From Bradyrhizobium iriomotense (GTDB lineage Bacteria > Pseudomonadota > Alphaproteobacteria > Rhizobiales > Xanthobacteraceae), in NCBI RefSeq assembly GCF_030160715.1, contig NZ_BSOW01000006.1:62001-126000 (forward strand): a stretch of DNA of 64,000 bases. The letters run 5' to 3'. Shown here piece after piece: positions 9,423 through 18,381 of the stretch (position 1 is the stretch's first letter; the number at the start of each line of letters is the position of its first letter). Position numbers and translations under genes: made by a program. The notes beneath the pieces were generated by a model. It was not told the origin of the DNA, did not search any database, and saw only the letters and a program-made list of their open reading frames with translations.

Positions 9423-10954
9423 CTGACTTCTCCTTGTGCGCGGGACTGTGTATCGAGCTGCTTCAGCAGGAAATGCTGGACCTTGCCCAGCGCCGTGCGC
9501 GGCAGGTCGCCGACAAAGACGATCTCGCGTGGAACCTTGTAGCGCGCCAGTTGTGCCTGGAGATGCGCCTTCAACTCGTCAGCCTCGGGCCGGTGGCCTG
9601 ATCGTGGGATCACATAGGCGATCGGCACCTCATCCCAGCGCGGATCAGGTCTGCCGATCACCGCACATTCGCTGACGTCTGGATGCTCCAGCAAAACGCG
9701 CTCGACCTCGGCCGGATAGATATTCTCGCCACCGGAGATGATCACGTTTTTTTTGCGATCCCGGATCCAGAAATAGCCCTCCACGTCGCGCAGGCCGATA
9801 TCGCCGGTGCGGTACCAGCCGTCTTGCAGCGCTTCGCGCGTCGCGTGCACATTGCCCCAATATTCGAAGAAGACATTGGGGCCGCGTACCGCGATCTCGC
9901 CTGGCGTTCCCGGCTGCACCTCGTTGCCGTCGTCGCCGATCACCTTCGCTTCACAGCAGAGCCCGGGAAGACCCGTCGAGCCCGCCCGCGACAGGTCTCC
10001 TCCGAGCCGCGTATAGACGGCGATGGGGCAGGTCTCCGTGGAGCCATAGACTTGCAAGACCGGAACACTGCGCGCGACGAAGCGTTCGATCAGGTGCGGT
10101 GGCACGATGGTCGAGCCGGTCGCAAGGGCCTTCAATGATGAAAGGTCAGTCTCGGCCCAGCCGGGATGGTCGGTCACGGCTTGAATTGTGGTCGGCACCA
10201 GAACGGTCAATGTCGGCCGGTCGCGTTCGAAGCTCGCGAGCGTTGCCTCCGGCGTGAAACGCGAATGGATCGTGACCGTCGCGCCCAATTGCAGCGCCGG
10301 CGTGGTCTGGATGTTGAGCCCGCCGACGTGGAAGAAGGGCAGCACGGTCAGCACACGATCGTCCGAGGTCATGTTGTGCATGTGCTGGCTCATGACGCCG
10401 TTCCAGAACAGCGCGTCCTGGCGCAGCACCGCGCCCTTCGGCCGGCCGGTCGTGCCCGACGTGTAGACGATGAGCAGAGGGCAGGACAGATCGGCGTGCG
10501 GGTCGCGCGCATCGCCCTCGCGAGGTTCCAGCAGTGAGGCGAACGTGCTGCCATTTGGCGGCGCGAAGTCGAAACCGAGAAGGCTGACGCCCGGCAGGCT
10601 TCGCTCCAACTCCGGAACAACGCCGGCAAAGGCCTGTTCGAGCACAAGCACCTTGGCGCCAGCATCCGCGAGAATGAAAAGCTGCTCGGCAACCGCGAGC
10701 CGCCAGTTCAGCGGGACCAGGATCGCGCCAAGCCGCGCGCAGGCATAGAGCAAGACGAGGTAATCGGGCCTATTCAGGCTCAGGATCGCAACGCGATCGC
10801 CGCGACCGACGCCGAACTCGGCTTTCAGAGCGCCGGCGGTCCGCTCGATGCGCTTCGCGAACGCCGCATAGCTCAGGCTCTCGCCTTCGAAATGGATCGC
10901 GGGCTTGTCCGGCGCGAACGCCGCGTTGCGATCGATCAGATGACAGAGGTCCAC
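9419..10954 (-). CDS. Acyl-CoA synthetase (AMP-forming)
   Basis: A 511-residue adenylate-forming CoA ligase. The P-loop-like YTSGTTGRPKGA (A3) is near residue 165, the A5 motif YGSTET follows, the A7/A8 region is YRTGDIGLRDVEGYFWIRDRKK split over the hinge, and the A10 lysine is in PRTALGKVQ near the end. The GTG at 10954 lies 2 bp after the preceding gene's stop; the longer open frame to 11050 would sit inside that gene. It makes an acyl- or aryl-CoA for the dehydrogenases in the same operon. The fold places it with the fatty-acyl/malonyl-CoA/long-chain group; substrate not predictable. Confidence 0.88.
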   Translation of the reverse strand: MDLCHLIDRNAAFAPDKPAIHFEGESLSYAAFAKRIERTAGALKAEFGVGRGDRVAILSLNRPDYLVLLYACARLGAILVPLNWRLAVAEQLFILADAGAKVLVLEQAFAGVVPELERSLPGVSLLGFDFAPPNGSTFASLLEPREGDARDPHADLSCPLLIVYTSGTTGRPKGAVLRQDALFWNGVMSQHMHNMTSDDRVLTVLPFFHVGGLNIQTTPALQLGATVTIHSRFTPEATLASFERDRPTLTVLVPTTIQAVTDHPGWAETDLSSLKALATGSTIVPPHLIERFVARSVPVLQVYGSTETCPIAVYTRLGGDLSRAGSTGLPGLCCEAKVIGDDGNEVQPGTPGEIAVRGPNVFFEYWGNVHATREALQDGWYRTGDIGLRDVEGYFWIRDRKKNVIISGGENIYPAEVERVLLEHPDVSECAVIGRPDPRWDEVPIAYVIPRSGHRPEADELKAHLQAQLARYKVPREIVFVGDLPRTALGKVQHFLLKQLDTQSRAQGEVS

Positions 10955-10956
10955 CG

Positions 10957-12243
10957 TCAGTCGTCCGATTCGCCGGGCTCGTACAGCGCCTCGCGCCCGA
11001 TGCGATCGAGGCAGAGCTCGGCGGTCCAGGGCAGCATCAGCGAGCCGCAACGGCTGTCGCGATAGATACGCTCCAGCGGCAATGATTTGAGCATGGCCTG
11101 GCCGCCGCAGGTGCGGATCGCCAGGGTTGCGAGCTCGTTGGCGCCTTCCATGACAGAATATTGGGCCGCGTAGGCCCGCAGCACCTGCTCTTTGCTCGGA
11201 TTGGCGCGGGCCTCGGTGATGGCCTGAAACCAGATCGCCTTGATTTGCTCGAGCTTGATCTGCATCTGAGCGACCGCGATCTGCTTGGTCGGATACATCC
11301 TGCGCTTGACCGGCGGCATGCCGGGAACCTCGCCGCGCAGATAGCGCAATGTGAAGTCATAGGCCGCCTGTGCAAGGCCCATATAGGTCGGTGACAGCGT
11401 CAGGAACATGTGCGGCCAGCGCAGCGCCGCCTGGAAATAGACGCCGCGCGGCATTAGTGCGGCATCTTCCGGCACGAACACGTCCTTGAACAGGAGTGTG
11501 CGCGAGACCGTGCCGCGCATCCCAAGCGGATCCCAATCCCCGACGACTGATACGCCTTCCGTTCTGGAAGGAATGGCAAGGTAGAGCGTGTGTCGCCGTG
11601 AGGCCTTTTCGCCTTCGTGTATCTCGGTGCAGAGCACGCCGTAATAGTCGGCATGTCCCGAGAGCGAGGCAAAGATCTTCTTGCCGTTGATGATCCAGCC
11701 GCCGCTGACGGGTTTCGCCTTGGTGCCGAAGGCAACGCCGCCTGCGGCCGCGGCGCCGCCTTCCGAGAAAGGCTGCGAGTAGATCGCGCCATCCTCGATG
11801 ATGCGTTTGTAGTGGATCGCGCGGCGCCGCTCGTGCTCCGCGCGCGTCGCGTCATCCATGTCGAGGTCGTCGGCCAGCGGACCCGACCACAGGGTCGAAC
11901 ACACATGCATGTTCCAGGTGAGCGCGGTCGCTCCGCAATAGCGGCCGATCTCGGCCGCAGCGAGCGCATAGGTCTGGTAGCCGGCCCCCAGTCCACCATG
12001 CTTCTTGGGAATAGTGATGCCGAGCAGGCCAACGCGGTGCAGATCCAGGTAGTTCTCGGTTGGGAACACCGCGTCGCGATCATAGGCCGCGGCGCGGCCC
12101 GCGAACACACTCTGGCCGATCTCCCGCGCCAGCGCGATGATGTCGGTCTGCTCGCTGTCCAGGCGGAATGCAACGGGATCGAAGATCGGCGCGTCGAGCG
12201 CGAGCTTGTCAGCCGTGCTGGTCTTGCCGACTTGCATGGTCAT
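10957..12243 (-). CDS. Acyl-CoA dehydrogenase family protein
   Basis: A 428-residue flavoenzyme of the acyl-CoA dehydrogenase superfamily. It has the N-terminal helical domain, a middle beta domain with the conserved GGWIINGKKIFASLSG stretch (about residue 190) and a C-terminal helical domain with RTCGGQAML near residue 390. The family forms alpha,beta-unsaturated acyl-CoA with FAD; some members are monooxygenases or act on non-CoA substrates. It overlaps the upstream hydrolase by 4 bp and is followed 2 bp later by the ligase, so it is translationally coupled on both sides. Confidence 0.88.
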   Translation of the reverse strand: MTMQVGKTSTADKLALDAPIFDPVAFRLDSEQTDIIALAREIGQSVFAGRAAAYDRDAVFPTENYLDLHRVGLLGITIPKKHGGLGAGYQTYALAAAEIGRYCGATALTWNMHVCSTLWSGPLADDLDMDDATRAEHERRRAIHYKRIIEDGAIYSQPFSEGGAAAAGGVAFGTKAKPVSGGWIINGKKIFASLSGHADYYGVLCTEIHEGEKASRRHTLYLAIPSRTEGVSVVGDWDPLGMRGTVSRTLLFKDVFVPEDAALMPRGVYFQAALRWPHMFLTLSPTYMGLAQAAYDFTLRYLRGEVPGMPPVKRRMYPTKQIAVAQMQIKLEQIKAIWFQAITEARANPSKEQVLRAYAAQYSVMEGANELATLAIRTCGGQAMLKSLPLERIYRDSRCGSLMLPWTAELCLDRIGREALYEPGESDD

Positions 12244-13058
12244 TGCCCGGTCGCCTGTGTTTTGGCCACGCTTGACTCCAGAAACGCGTCGATTGCCTGG
12301 TTGAACGCGTCGGGACGTTCGAGATTGGCGAGGTGACCGACGCCGGCGAGTTCCACATAGCGCGCCGCCGGAATATAGCCCGCCATTTTCGCCATCATCG
12401 GCGCAGGGGCATTGTTGTCCCTGGATCCCGACAAGAGCAGCGTCGGAACGGCGATGTCCTTGAGCGCGCTCCGCAGGTCGAATCCGATCAAGGCGAGCAT
12501 CATCGCGCGATAGCTCGCCTCCGGCACGCTGGCCATGCAGTCACGTGCGACATCCATGCCCTTCGCATCGGGATTCTCGCCAACCAGTTCCTTGACCAGG
12601 GAGGGGGCGAGCAAGTTCATGGTCTCGCCGCGATCGAGCGGGCCAAGCCGCGCCGCAATGAACGATTTTTGCCAGTCACCGTCGGCCTTGCCGAAGGCCG
12701 GGCTGGTCTGCGCCAATACGACGGCGCGTGCGGCGCGGGGGTATTGCGCCAGCCATTGCTGCACGATCATCCCGCCGATCGAATGGCCAACCAGGACGGG
12801 CTTGTCGGCTTCGATCTGTTGGAGGAACTCCTGCAAGGCCTCCGCCAATGCGGTGATGCTGACGTTGGGGAGCGGTTTCGACCCGCCATAGCCCGGCATG
12901 TCCCAGGCAATCGCACGAAAACGACTGCCGAACGTGGCAAGCTGGTGGCGCCAGGCACGCGCGGCACCGCCAATGCCATGCAGAAAGACCAAAGACACCG
13001 CCTCCGGACTGCCTGCGGCCTCATAGGCAAAGCGTCCATCCCTGGTTATCGTCGGCAT
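12240..13058 (-). CDS. Alpha/beta hydrolase
   Basis: A 272-residue hydrolase. The oxyanion segment FLHGIGG is near residue 28, the nucleophile elbow GHSIGG near 98, and the C-terminal GVGHLANLE supplies the catalytic His. ATG 13058 is chosen because the fold begins at once (MPTITRDGRFAYE) and a longer reading to 13190 would enter the promoter. It resembles ring-fission hydrolases and 3-oxoadipate enol-lactonases, which would fit an aromatic pathway. It is the first gene of the five-gene operon, and its upstream region holds two MarR-type palindromes. Confidence 0.87.
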   Translation of the reverse strand: MPTITRDGRFAYEAAGSPEAVSLVFLHGIGGAARAWRHQLATFGSRFRAIAWDMPGYGGSKPLPNVSITALAEALQEFLQQIEADKPVLVGHSIGGMIVQQWLAQYPRAARAVVLAQTSPAFGKADGDWQKSFIAARLGPLDRGETMNLLAPSLVKELVGENPDAKGMDVARDCMASVPEASYRAMMLALIGFDLRSALKDIAVPTLLLSGSRDNNAPAPMMAKMAGYIPAARYVELAGVGHLANLERPDAFNQAIDAFLESSVAKTQATGQ

Positions 13059-13130
13059 CGTTTGCTGCACACGGCTTCCTCTTGCTCTTCTACCGATGCT
13101 AACAGGCTTGTCGGGGATGGGAAGGGACAA

Positions 13131-13144
13131 CTTTATACTTAAAG
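13131..13144. promoter_or_regulatory. Candidate MarR-family operator, hydrolase-operon side
   Basis: CTTTATACTTAAAG is an imperfect palindrome (CTTTA-N4-TAAAG). Read on the reverse strand it is TTTAAGTATAAA, 10 of 12 matches to the perfect site at 13200. It lies 73 bp upstream of the hydrolase start. Assignment to the regulator at 18382 is inference. Confidence 0.45.
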
Positions 13145-13199
13145 CAATTTCCGGGCCGGCCCCTGCAAGAGCTGAAGCAGGGGCTTCCATTGCAAAAAC

Positions 13200-13211
13200 T
13201 TTAAGCTTAAA
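13200..13211. promoter_or_regulatory. Candidate MarR-family operator (perfect palindrome)
   Basis: TTTAAGCTTAAA is a perfect 12-bp palindrome 48 bp upstream of the SDR start, in the divergent promoter region shared with the hydrolase operon. Near-copies occur at 14949, 18248, 18319 and 18950, the last three flanking the MarR gene. AT-rich sequence here contrasts with the GC-rich surroundings. Confidence 0.55.
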
Positions 13212-13259
13212 ATATATCCGGAAAAGCTCGACGAGCCGATGCCGTCAGGGAGGCTGCAC

Positions 13260-14021
13260 ATGTCCGGACTGCCGCGTTCTTCGCATGCGCTGGTGACAGG
13301 CGGCGGCCGCGGCATTGGTCGCGCGATCGCAGCAGCTTTGACAGGGGCGGGCGCCACGGTCACCGTACTCGGCCGCAACGCCGCGACTTTGGAAGAGGCC
13401 GTTAGTGCAGGGGCCGCGCATTTTGCCGCTGTCGCCGATGTCTCGGATGAAGTGGCGCTGAGGGCTGCAATCACGAAGGCGGCCGAGCGACAGCCTATCG
13501 ATATCCTGATCGCGAATGCCGGCAGTGCGGAGTCCGCCCCGTTCGCGAAATCGGACGCCGCGCTCTTTGCCCGGATGATGGACGTCAATTTCATGGGCGT
13601 GGTGCACGCCGTCCGGGCCGTGTTGCCCGGGATGAAGGATCGGCCTTACGGCCGCGTCGTCGCGATCGCATCGACTGCGGGCCTGAAAGGCTATGCCTAT
13701 GTCAGTGCTTATACCGCTGCCAAGCACGCCGTGGTCGGGCTCGTGCGTTCGCTGGCGCTGGAAATGGCGAGCACTAATATCACGGTGAATGCAGTCTGCC
13801 CGGGATTTACCGATACGGACCTCGTTGCCGACAGCATCGAGACCATCGTGAAGAAGACAGGGCGGAGCCGCGAGCAAGCGATCACCGATCTCGCGCGGCA
13901 CAACCCGCAAGGCCGGCTCGTCACGCCTCAGGAAGTGGCCGACGCTGTGCTCTGGCTGTGCGGTGATGGCGCCGGCGCAATCACGGGGCAGGCGATCGCG
14001 GTCGCCGGTGGCGAAATATAG
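13260..14021 (+). CDS. SDR family NAD(P)-dependent oxidoreductase
   Basis: A 253-residue short-chain dehydrogenase. The cofactor motif TGGGRGIG is near residue 13, NAG near 87, the catalytic Ser is in the IASTAG strand and YTAAK gives the Tyr and Lys near residue 155. ATG 13260 was preferred to 13239 because AGGGAGG lies 7 bp before it. It resembles 3-hydroxyacyl-CoA dehydrogenases of aromatic-CoA clusters. The next gene, an enoyl-CoA hydratase, follows after 38 bp, so the two probably form an operon for hydration and oxidation of a ring-opened CoA ester. Confidence 0.9.
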   Translation: MSGLPRSSHALVTGGGRGIGRAIAAALTGAGATVTVLGRNAATLEEAVSAGAAHFAAVADVSDEVALRAAITKAAERQPIDILIANAGSAESAPFAKSDAALFARMMDVNFMGVVHAVRAVLPGMKDRPYGRVVAIASTAGLKGYAYVSAYTAAKHAVVGLVRSLALEMASTNITVNAVCPGFTDTDLVADSIETIVKKTGRSREQAITDLARHNPQGRLVTPQEVADAVLWLCGDGAGAITGQAIAVAGGEI

Positions 14022-14059
14022 ACCGCAAGGTAGCGGAACGAGAACGACAGGGAGTCCTC

Positions 14060-14896
14060 ATGAGCAGACCAGCCAATCCCGTGACCGTGCCGCTGGCGGA
14101 TTATTCCCCGCAGCATTTCCTGCTTGCAGTGGTTGACCATGTGGCCACGGTCACGTTGAATCGCCCGGACCGAAAGAATCCCCTGACGTTCGAGAGCTAT
14201 CGCGAGCTCACCGACTTCTTCCGCGCCTGCGCGTTCGACGACGCGGTGAAGGCCATCGTCGTCACGGGCGCCGGCGGCAATTTCTCCTCGGGCGGCGACG
14301 TGTTCGAGATCATCGGCCCCCTCGTCAAGATGGACACCAAAGGGCTAACCGCCTTTACGCGGATGACCGGCGATCTCGTGAAGGCGATGCGAGCCTGCCC
14401 GCAGCCGATCGTCGCCGCTGTCGAGGGTATCTGCGCCGGTGCCGGCGCGATCGTCGCCATGGCATCGGACATGCGGCTGGCGGCGAGCGGTGCGAAGGTC
14501 GCGTTTCTGTTCAACAAGGTTGGACTCGCCGGCTGCGACATGGGCGCCTGCGCTATCCTGCCGCGGATCATTGGCCAGTCGCGGGCCTCGGAGCTGCTTT
14601 ACACCGGTCGTTTCATGACCGCGGAGGAAGGTGAGCGCTGGGGCTTCTTCAGCCGCATCGTCACGACGGATCAGGTCCTGCCACAGGCGCAGCTGCTGGC
14701 GAAACAGGTCGCGGAAGGCCCGAGTTTCGCCAATACCATGACCAAGCGGATGCTGGCGATGGAATGGGCCATGTCGGTGGAAGAGGCGATCGAGGCGGAA
14801 GCCGTGGCGCAGGCGCTCTGCATGACGACGGCCGATTTCGAACGCGCTTTCGAGGCCTTCGCCAACAAGGTCAAGCCGGTTTTCAGGGGCGATTAA
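14060..14896 (+). CDS. Enoyl-CoA hydratase family protein
   Basis: A 278-residue crotonase-fold protein with an AGGGAGT ribosome site before ATG 14060. The oxyanion-hole segments are [11 protein letters not shown] (about residue 72) and [15 protein letters not shown] (about 128). The position usually held by one catalytic Glu is occupied within [14 protein letters not shown]. It resembles hydratases of 2-aminobenzoate/benzoyl-CoA-type clusters. Family members include hydratases, isomerases and ring-opening hydrolases; the exact reaction is not predictable. Confidence 0.87.
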   Translation: MSRPANPVTVPLADYSPQHFLLAVVDHVATVTLNRPDRKNPLTFESYRELTDFFRACAFDDAVKAIVVTGAGGNFSSGGDVFEIIGPLVKMDTKGLTAFTRMTGDLVKAMRACPQPIVAAVEGICAGAGAIVAMASDMRLAASGAKVAFLFNKVGLAGCDMGACAILPRIIGQSRASELLYTGRFMTAEEGERWGFFSRIVTTDQVLPQAQLLAKQVAEGPSFANTMTKRMLAMEWAMSVEEAIEAEAVAQALCMTTADFERAFEAFANKVKPVFRGD

Positions 14897-14948
14897 GCCC
14901 GCACCGCAGCAGAATAGACGAACGGCGGGATTTTCGAGGAGCTGTTAA

Positions 14949-14958
14949 TTAAGGCTAA
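14949..14958. promoter_or_regulatory. Weak candidate MarR-family operator upstream of the monooxygenase
   Basis: TTAAGGCTAA differs by one base from the core TTAAGCCTAA found at 18951. It lies 115 bp before the FAD monooxygenase. It may be chance; listed because it would place the monooxygenase in the same regulon. Confidence 0.25.
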
Positions 14959-15072
14959 GCCCAAGACCTAAGCTGGCGTGGAAGGCGAGGGCGATAAAGC
15001 CGCTTGCGGCGGAGTGACCGCCCATGCGACGTTAACCCCGTTGCCTGGCGTGTATCGAGTGGAGTTTGGGCG

Positions 15073-16326
15073 ATGAAGGCGATTATCGTCGGTGGCGGTA
15101 TCGGAGGTCTCACCACGGCGTTGATGCTGCGCGCGCGCGGCATTGCTTGCGAGATCTTTGAACAAGCCGATACCATTCGCGAGCTCGGCGTCGGCATCAA
15201 CACCCTGCCGCATGCGATGCGCGAGCTTGCCGGGCTCGGTCTCTTGCCGAAGCTCGACGAGGTCGCGATCCGCACCGACCAGCTCTATTATCTCAATCGT
15301 CACGGTCAGGAAGTCTGGCGCGAAGCGCGCGGCATCGACGCAGGTCATGACGTGCCGCAATTCTCGATTCATCGTGGTCGCCTGCAAGGCGTCATCCACC
15401 GCGCGGTCGAAGAGCGGCTCGGGCCCGAGGTCATTCACACCGGTTGTCGCCTCGGCGCCTTCACTCAGGATGAAGGCGGCGTCACCGCCTACTTCTTCGA
15501 TCGCTCCGGCGGGCACGTCCACACGGCGCGTGGTGATATCCTGATCGGTGCTGATGGCATCCATTCCCGTGTGCGCGAGACGTTGTTTCCGAGCGAGGGG
15601 CCGCCGTGCTGGAACGGCCTGATGCTGTGGCGTGGCGCGCGCGACTGGCCGCTTTTCCTCACCGGCAAGTCGATGATCGTTGCCGGTGGCCTGAACGCCA
15701 AGGTCGTGGTCTATCCGATCGCGGAGGGCTCGAGCCCCGCGAGCCGCCTCACGAACTGGGCGGTGCTGGTGAAGATCGGCGAGGGCAATGCGCCGCCGCC
15801 GCGCAAGGAGGACTGGTCGCGGCCCGGGCGTCGCGAGGAGCTGATGCCGCACGTTGCGCGCTTCTCGGTGCCCTATATCGATGCGAAGACCCTGATCTCG
15901 GCAACGCCAGAGTTCTACGAGTATCCCACCTGCGACCGCGATCCCTTGCCCTATTGGTCGTTGGGGCGGGTCACGTTGCTGGGCGATGCCGCGCATCCGA
16001 TGTATCCGGTCGGCTCGAACGGCGCGTCTCAGGCCATTCTCGATGCGCGCTGCCTTGCGGATCTGCTGGCACGCTCCGAGCACCCGCGCCAGGCGCTGGT
16101 CGAATACGAGAAGAAGCGCCTGCCAATGACGGCGGAAATCGTTCGCTCCAATCGTCGCGGCGGCCCCGAAGGCGTGATCGACGCGGTCGAGCAGCTCGCG
16201 CCGGACGGTTTCGACAATGTCGAGAACGTCCTCAGCTACTCGCAGCGCGAGGCGATCGTGCGCGGCTACGCGACAAAAGCGGGCTTCGCCGCAGTGCCAG
16301 GTCTTGCCGCCGTCAGGGCGTCCTAA
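15073..16326 (+). CDS. FAD-dependent monooxygenase (PHBH/salicylate hydroxylase type)
   Basis: A 417-residue class A flavoprotein monooxygenase. The N-terminal FAD motif IIVGGGIGG begins at residue 4, the middle motif is GADGIHSRVR (about 160) and the C-terminal ribityl-binding motif is LLGDAAHP (about 302). These enzymes use NAD(P)H and O2 to hydroxylate aromatic rings. ATG 15073 begins directly at the fold; the earlier reading lacks a ribosome site. In the 2-aminobenzoate-CoA pathway the oxygenase is normally a fused salicylyl-CoA 5-hydroxylase/reductase of about 770 residues. This stand-alone enzyme is the only ring oxygenase candidate in the cluster. The stop codon is the TAA inside the repeat that starts at 16324. 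Confidence 0.88.
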   Translation: MKAIIVGGGIGGLTTALMLRARGIACEIFEQADTIRELGVGINTLPHAMRELAGLGLLPKLDEVAIRTDQLYYLNRHGQEVWREARGIDAGHDVPQFSIHRGRLQGVIHRAVEERLGPEVIHTGCRLGAFTQDEGGVTAYFFDRSGGHVHTARGDILIGADGIHSRVRETLFPSEGPPCWNGLMLWRGARDWPLFLTGKSMIVAGGLNAKVVVYPIAEGSSPASRLTNWAVLVKIGEGNAPPPRKEDWSRPGRREELMPHVARFSVPYIDAKTLISATPEFYEYPTCDRDPLPYWSLGRVTLLGDAAHPMYPVGSNGASQAILDARCLADLLARSEHPRQALVEYEKKRLPMTAEIVRSNRRGGPEGVIDAVEQLAPDGFDNVENVLSYSQREAIVRGYATKAGFAAVPGLAAVRAS

Positions 16327-16427
16327 AGCGCGATGAGATTGGGATAAATCGTCATCGCGCCTTAGGTTGTTGTTTGCGCATGATCTTTTCGGAAAACCGC
16401 TTCACATTTTTCCGGATCATGCTTTAG
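16324..16427. repeat. Intergenic palindromic repeat, full copy 1
   Basis: The element has two hairpin halves. Half A is bounded by AAAGCGCGATGA and TCATCGCGCCTT. Half B runs from GCATGATCTTTTCGGAAAA to TTTTTCCGGATCATGC. Order here is A then B, the reverse of copies at 20689 and 28988. It fills the gap between two convergent genes and contributes the stop codon of each. Confidence 0.85.
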
Positions 16428-16876
16428 GACGGCGGCGGGGGCAGGAAATGGATGTTGAACTCCGCGGCCATCGCGACGACGTCCTCGGGCTTCTGCTCCT
16501 TCATGTTGTGAAGGCCCCAGAACAGGTCATAGAGTTTGCGGCTCGGTGATACCCAGAACAGCACCTTCGCCGTCTGGTCCGATTTGTTGAAGATGCCGTG
16601 CGGGACGCCCATGCCAAGGCGGATCAGATCGCCCGGCGTTGCCTGCGCTTCGGTATTGCCGAGCAGGAAATCGAGCTTTCCCTCCAGCATGTAGAGATAC
16701 TCGTCCTGATCGGGGTGGATATGCGGCGGCACGAAGGTGCCGGGCGGCAGCGTCGCATGCCAGGAGAAGCTGTGCTCGGCATAGCTCTTTGGCACATAGG
16801 TCTGGCCGAGAATGTTCCAGGAAATGCCCTGGATCCCCTCATTGGCCCTCGTGATACCGGTGATCTCGCTCTTCAC
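16424..16876 (-). CDS. Cupin domain-containing protein
   Basis: A 150-residue single-domain cupin. The metal-binding motif 1 is HIHPDQDEYLYMLEG (about residues 53-67), with two His and a Glu, and motif 2 ends GVPHGIFN near residue 97. GTG 16876 follows a strong GGGAGGA site. Small cupins in aromatic clusters may be dioxygenases, isomerases or binding proteins; function unassigned. The stop TAA lies in the neighbouring repeat. The gene sits between the monooxygenase and a binding protein, both of the putative MarR regulon, and shares strand with the latter. Confidence 0.85.
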   Translation of the reverse strand: MKSEITGITRANEGIQGISWNILGQTYVPKSYAEHSFSWHATLPPGTFVPPHIHPDQDEYLYMLEGKLDFLLGNTEAQATPGDLIRLGMGVPHGIFNKSDQTAKVLFWVSPSRKLYDLFWGLHNMKEQKPEDVVAMAAEFNIHFLPPPPS

Positions 16877-16916
16877 TTGAAATCCTCCCTTTATACTCCA
16901 GGCTCAACGCGGCATT

Positions 16917-18092
16917 TCAGTTTGCCGGCTTGCAGTCTTTGGCGTAGCGGTCGCCGTAGTTCTCGAAGACCTTTTGAACGATCTCGGTCTGGAATTTTCC
17001 GTCGGGGCGCTTGGCGACCTTGGTCAGATAGAAATCCTGGATCGGATAGCCGTTGGTGTTGAATTTGAAGGTGCCGCGCAGCGAGGTAAAGTCAGCCTTC
17101 TTCAGGGCCGCACCCACCGCGTCCTTGTTGGAGAGGTCGCCCTTCACCGCCTTGACTGCGCTGTCGATCAACATCGCTGCGTCGTAGGCCTGGAAAGCAT
17201 AGGTGCCAGGCACGCCGTTGTAGGCGGCTTCATAGGCCGCGACGAACTTCTTGTTCTGGGGGTTGTCGAGGTTGGGCGCCCAGTTCGCGCCGCCGAACAT
17301 GCCGACCGCTGCATCCTGCTGCGCCGGCAAGGTCGACTCGTCCACCGTGAAGGCCGACAGCACCGGGATCGTATCGGCAAGCCCAGCCTGCCGGTACTGC
17401 TTGACGAGGTTCACGCCAAGGCCACCCGGCATGAAGGTGAAGAGCGCATCGGGCTTGAGCGAAGAAATCTTCGAAAGCTCCGGCTGGAAGTCCAGCGTGT
17501 TGAGCGGCATGTAGGATTCCTCGACGATCTCGCCCTTGTAGTCGAGCTTGAAACCGGCCGCCGAATCCTTGCCGGCCTGATAGTTCGGCACCATCACATA
17601 CATGCGCTTGTAGCCGCGATCCTGGGCCACCTTGCCGAGGATCTCGTGCACCTGGTCGTTCTGGTAAGAGGTCACGTAGAAGAACGGGCTACAGTCCTTG
17701 CCCGCGTAGGTCGATGGGCCGGCATTCGGGCTGATCAGGAATGTCTTGGACTCCGTGACCGGGCGATGGATCGCCTGCAGGATGTTGGAGAAGATCGGCC
17801 CGACCACGAAATCGACCTTATCGCGCTCGAGTAGGCCCTTGACCTTGGTCACCGCCGCATCCGGCTTCAACTCGTCATCGACCACGACGACCTCGACATC
17901 GCGGCCACCCATCTTGCCGCCGAGATCCTTGACCGCGAGCGCGAAACCGTCGCGAACCTGCTGGCCGAGCGCAGCGGCGGGTCCCGACAAGGTCACGATC
18001 ACGCCGAGCTTGATCTTCTCCTGCGCAAGTGCCGGATCCAGCGCGGCGCCGACGAGCAGGGCCAATCCCGCCAACTTCAATTGCTTCTTCAT
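16917..18092 (-). CDS. ABC transporter substrate-binding protein (LivK/branched-chain amino-acid type)
   Basis: A 391-residue periplasmic protein. The signal peptide is MKKQLKLAGLALLVGAALDPALA with cleavage before QEKIKLG. The mature protein has the type I periplasmic-binding fold of the Peripla_BP_6 family, with GVIVTLSGPAAALGQQ at its start. Relatives in aromatic-degradation clusters bind benzoate-like ligands, and no permease or ATPase lies nearby, so it must share a transporter encoded elsewhere. It is divergent from the MarR gene, with two candidate operators between them. Confidence 0.92.
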   Translation of the reverse strand: MKKQLKLAGLALLVGAALDPALAQEKIKLGVIVTLSGPAAALGQQVRDGFALAVKDLGGKMGGRDVEVVVVDDELKPDAAVTKVKGLLERDKVDFVVGPIFSNILQAIHRPVTESKTFLISPNAGPSTYAGKDCSPFFYVTSYQNDQVHEILGKVAQDRGYKRMYVMVPNYQAGKDSAAGFKLDYKGEIVEESYMPLNTLDFQPELSKISSLKPDALFTFMPGGLGVNLVKQYRQAGLADTIPVLSAFTVDESTLPAQQDAAVGMFGGANWAPNLDNPQNKKFVAAYEAAYNGVPGTYAFQAYDAAMLIDSAVKAVKGDLSNKDAVGAALKKADFTSLRGTFKFNTNGYPIQDFYLTKVAKRPDGKFQTEIVQKVFENYGDRYAKDCKPAN

Positions 18093-18247
18093 GATTTTTT
18101 CCCCGATATGCTCGCGCTTACACTACAGCCCTGTCGTTCGATCCAAGCTTATTCTGATGACGGCATCCGCGGCAAGCAGAGCCGAAGCTGCGGCATCCTG
18201 CGTCGCGCCATCAGCCCGGCGCCGCATGCAAGCGGCGCGCCAATTGC

Positions 18248-18259
18248 TTGAAGCCTAAA
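18248..18259. promoter_or_regulatory. Candidate MarR-family operator 1 in the binding-protein/marR gap
   Basis: TTGAAGCCTAAA matches 10 of 12 bases of the palindrome at 13200. It is 156 bp upstream of the binding-protein start and 123 bp upstream of the MarR gene. Confidence 0.45.
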
Positions 18260-18318
18260 GAAATTCGGCCCCGGCGGGTTGTTCGGCACGTTTTGACTTG
18301 CGGCGAAGCGGAAATTAT

Positions 18319-18330
18319 TTGAAGCTCAAA
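18319..18330. promoter_or_regulatory. Candidate MarR-family operator 2 in the binding-protein/marR gap
   Basis: TTGAAGCTCAAA, with one more T before it, forms a near-palindrome 52 bp upstream of the MarR gene. Position and similarity suggest autoregulation. Confidence 0.5.
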
Positions 18331-18381
18331 ACGACCGTTCGCTCGCCTCCGCCAGTGCCGTGACATAGCGACCGCACCACG

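Noticed and set aside
15606..16427. 273-codon frame within the FAD monooxygenase
   Set aside because: Overlaps a gene with complete FAD motifs; the translation is Arg/Gly/Ala-rich shadow.
16880..16905. CTTTATACT before the cupin, similar to the MarR-type site at 13131
   Set aside because: Only one half matches and no palindrome is formed; more likely part of a promoter.
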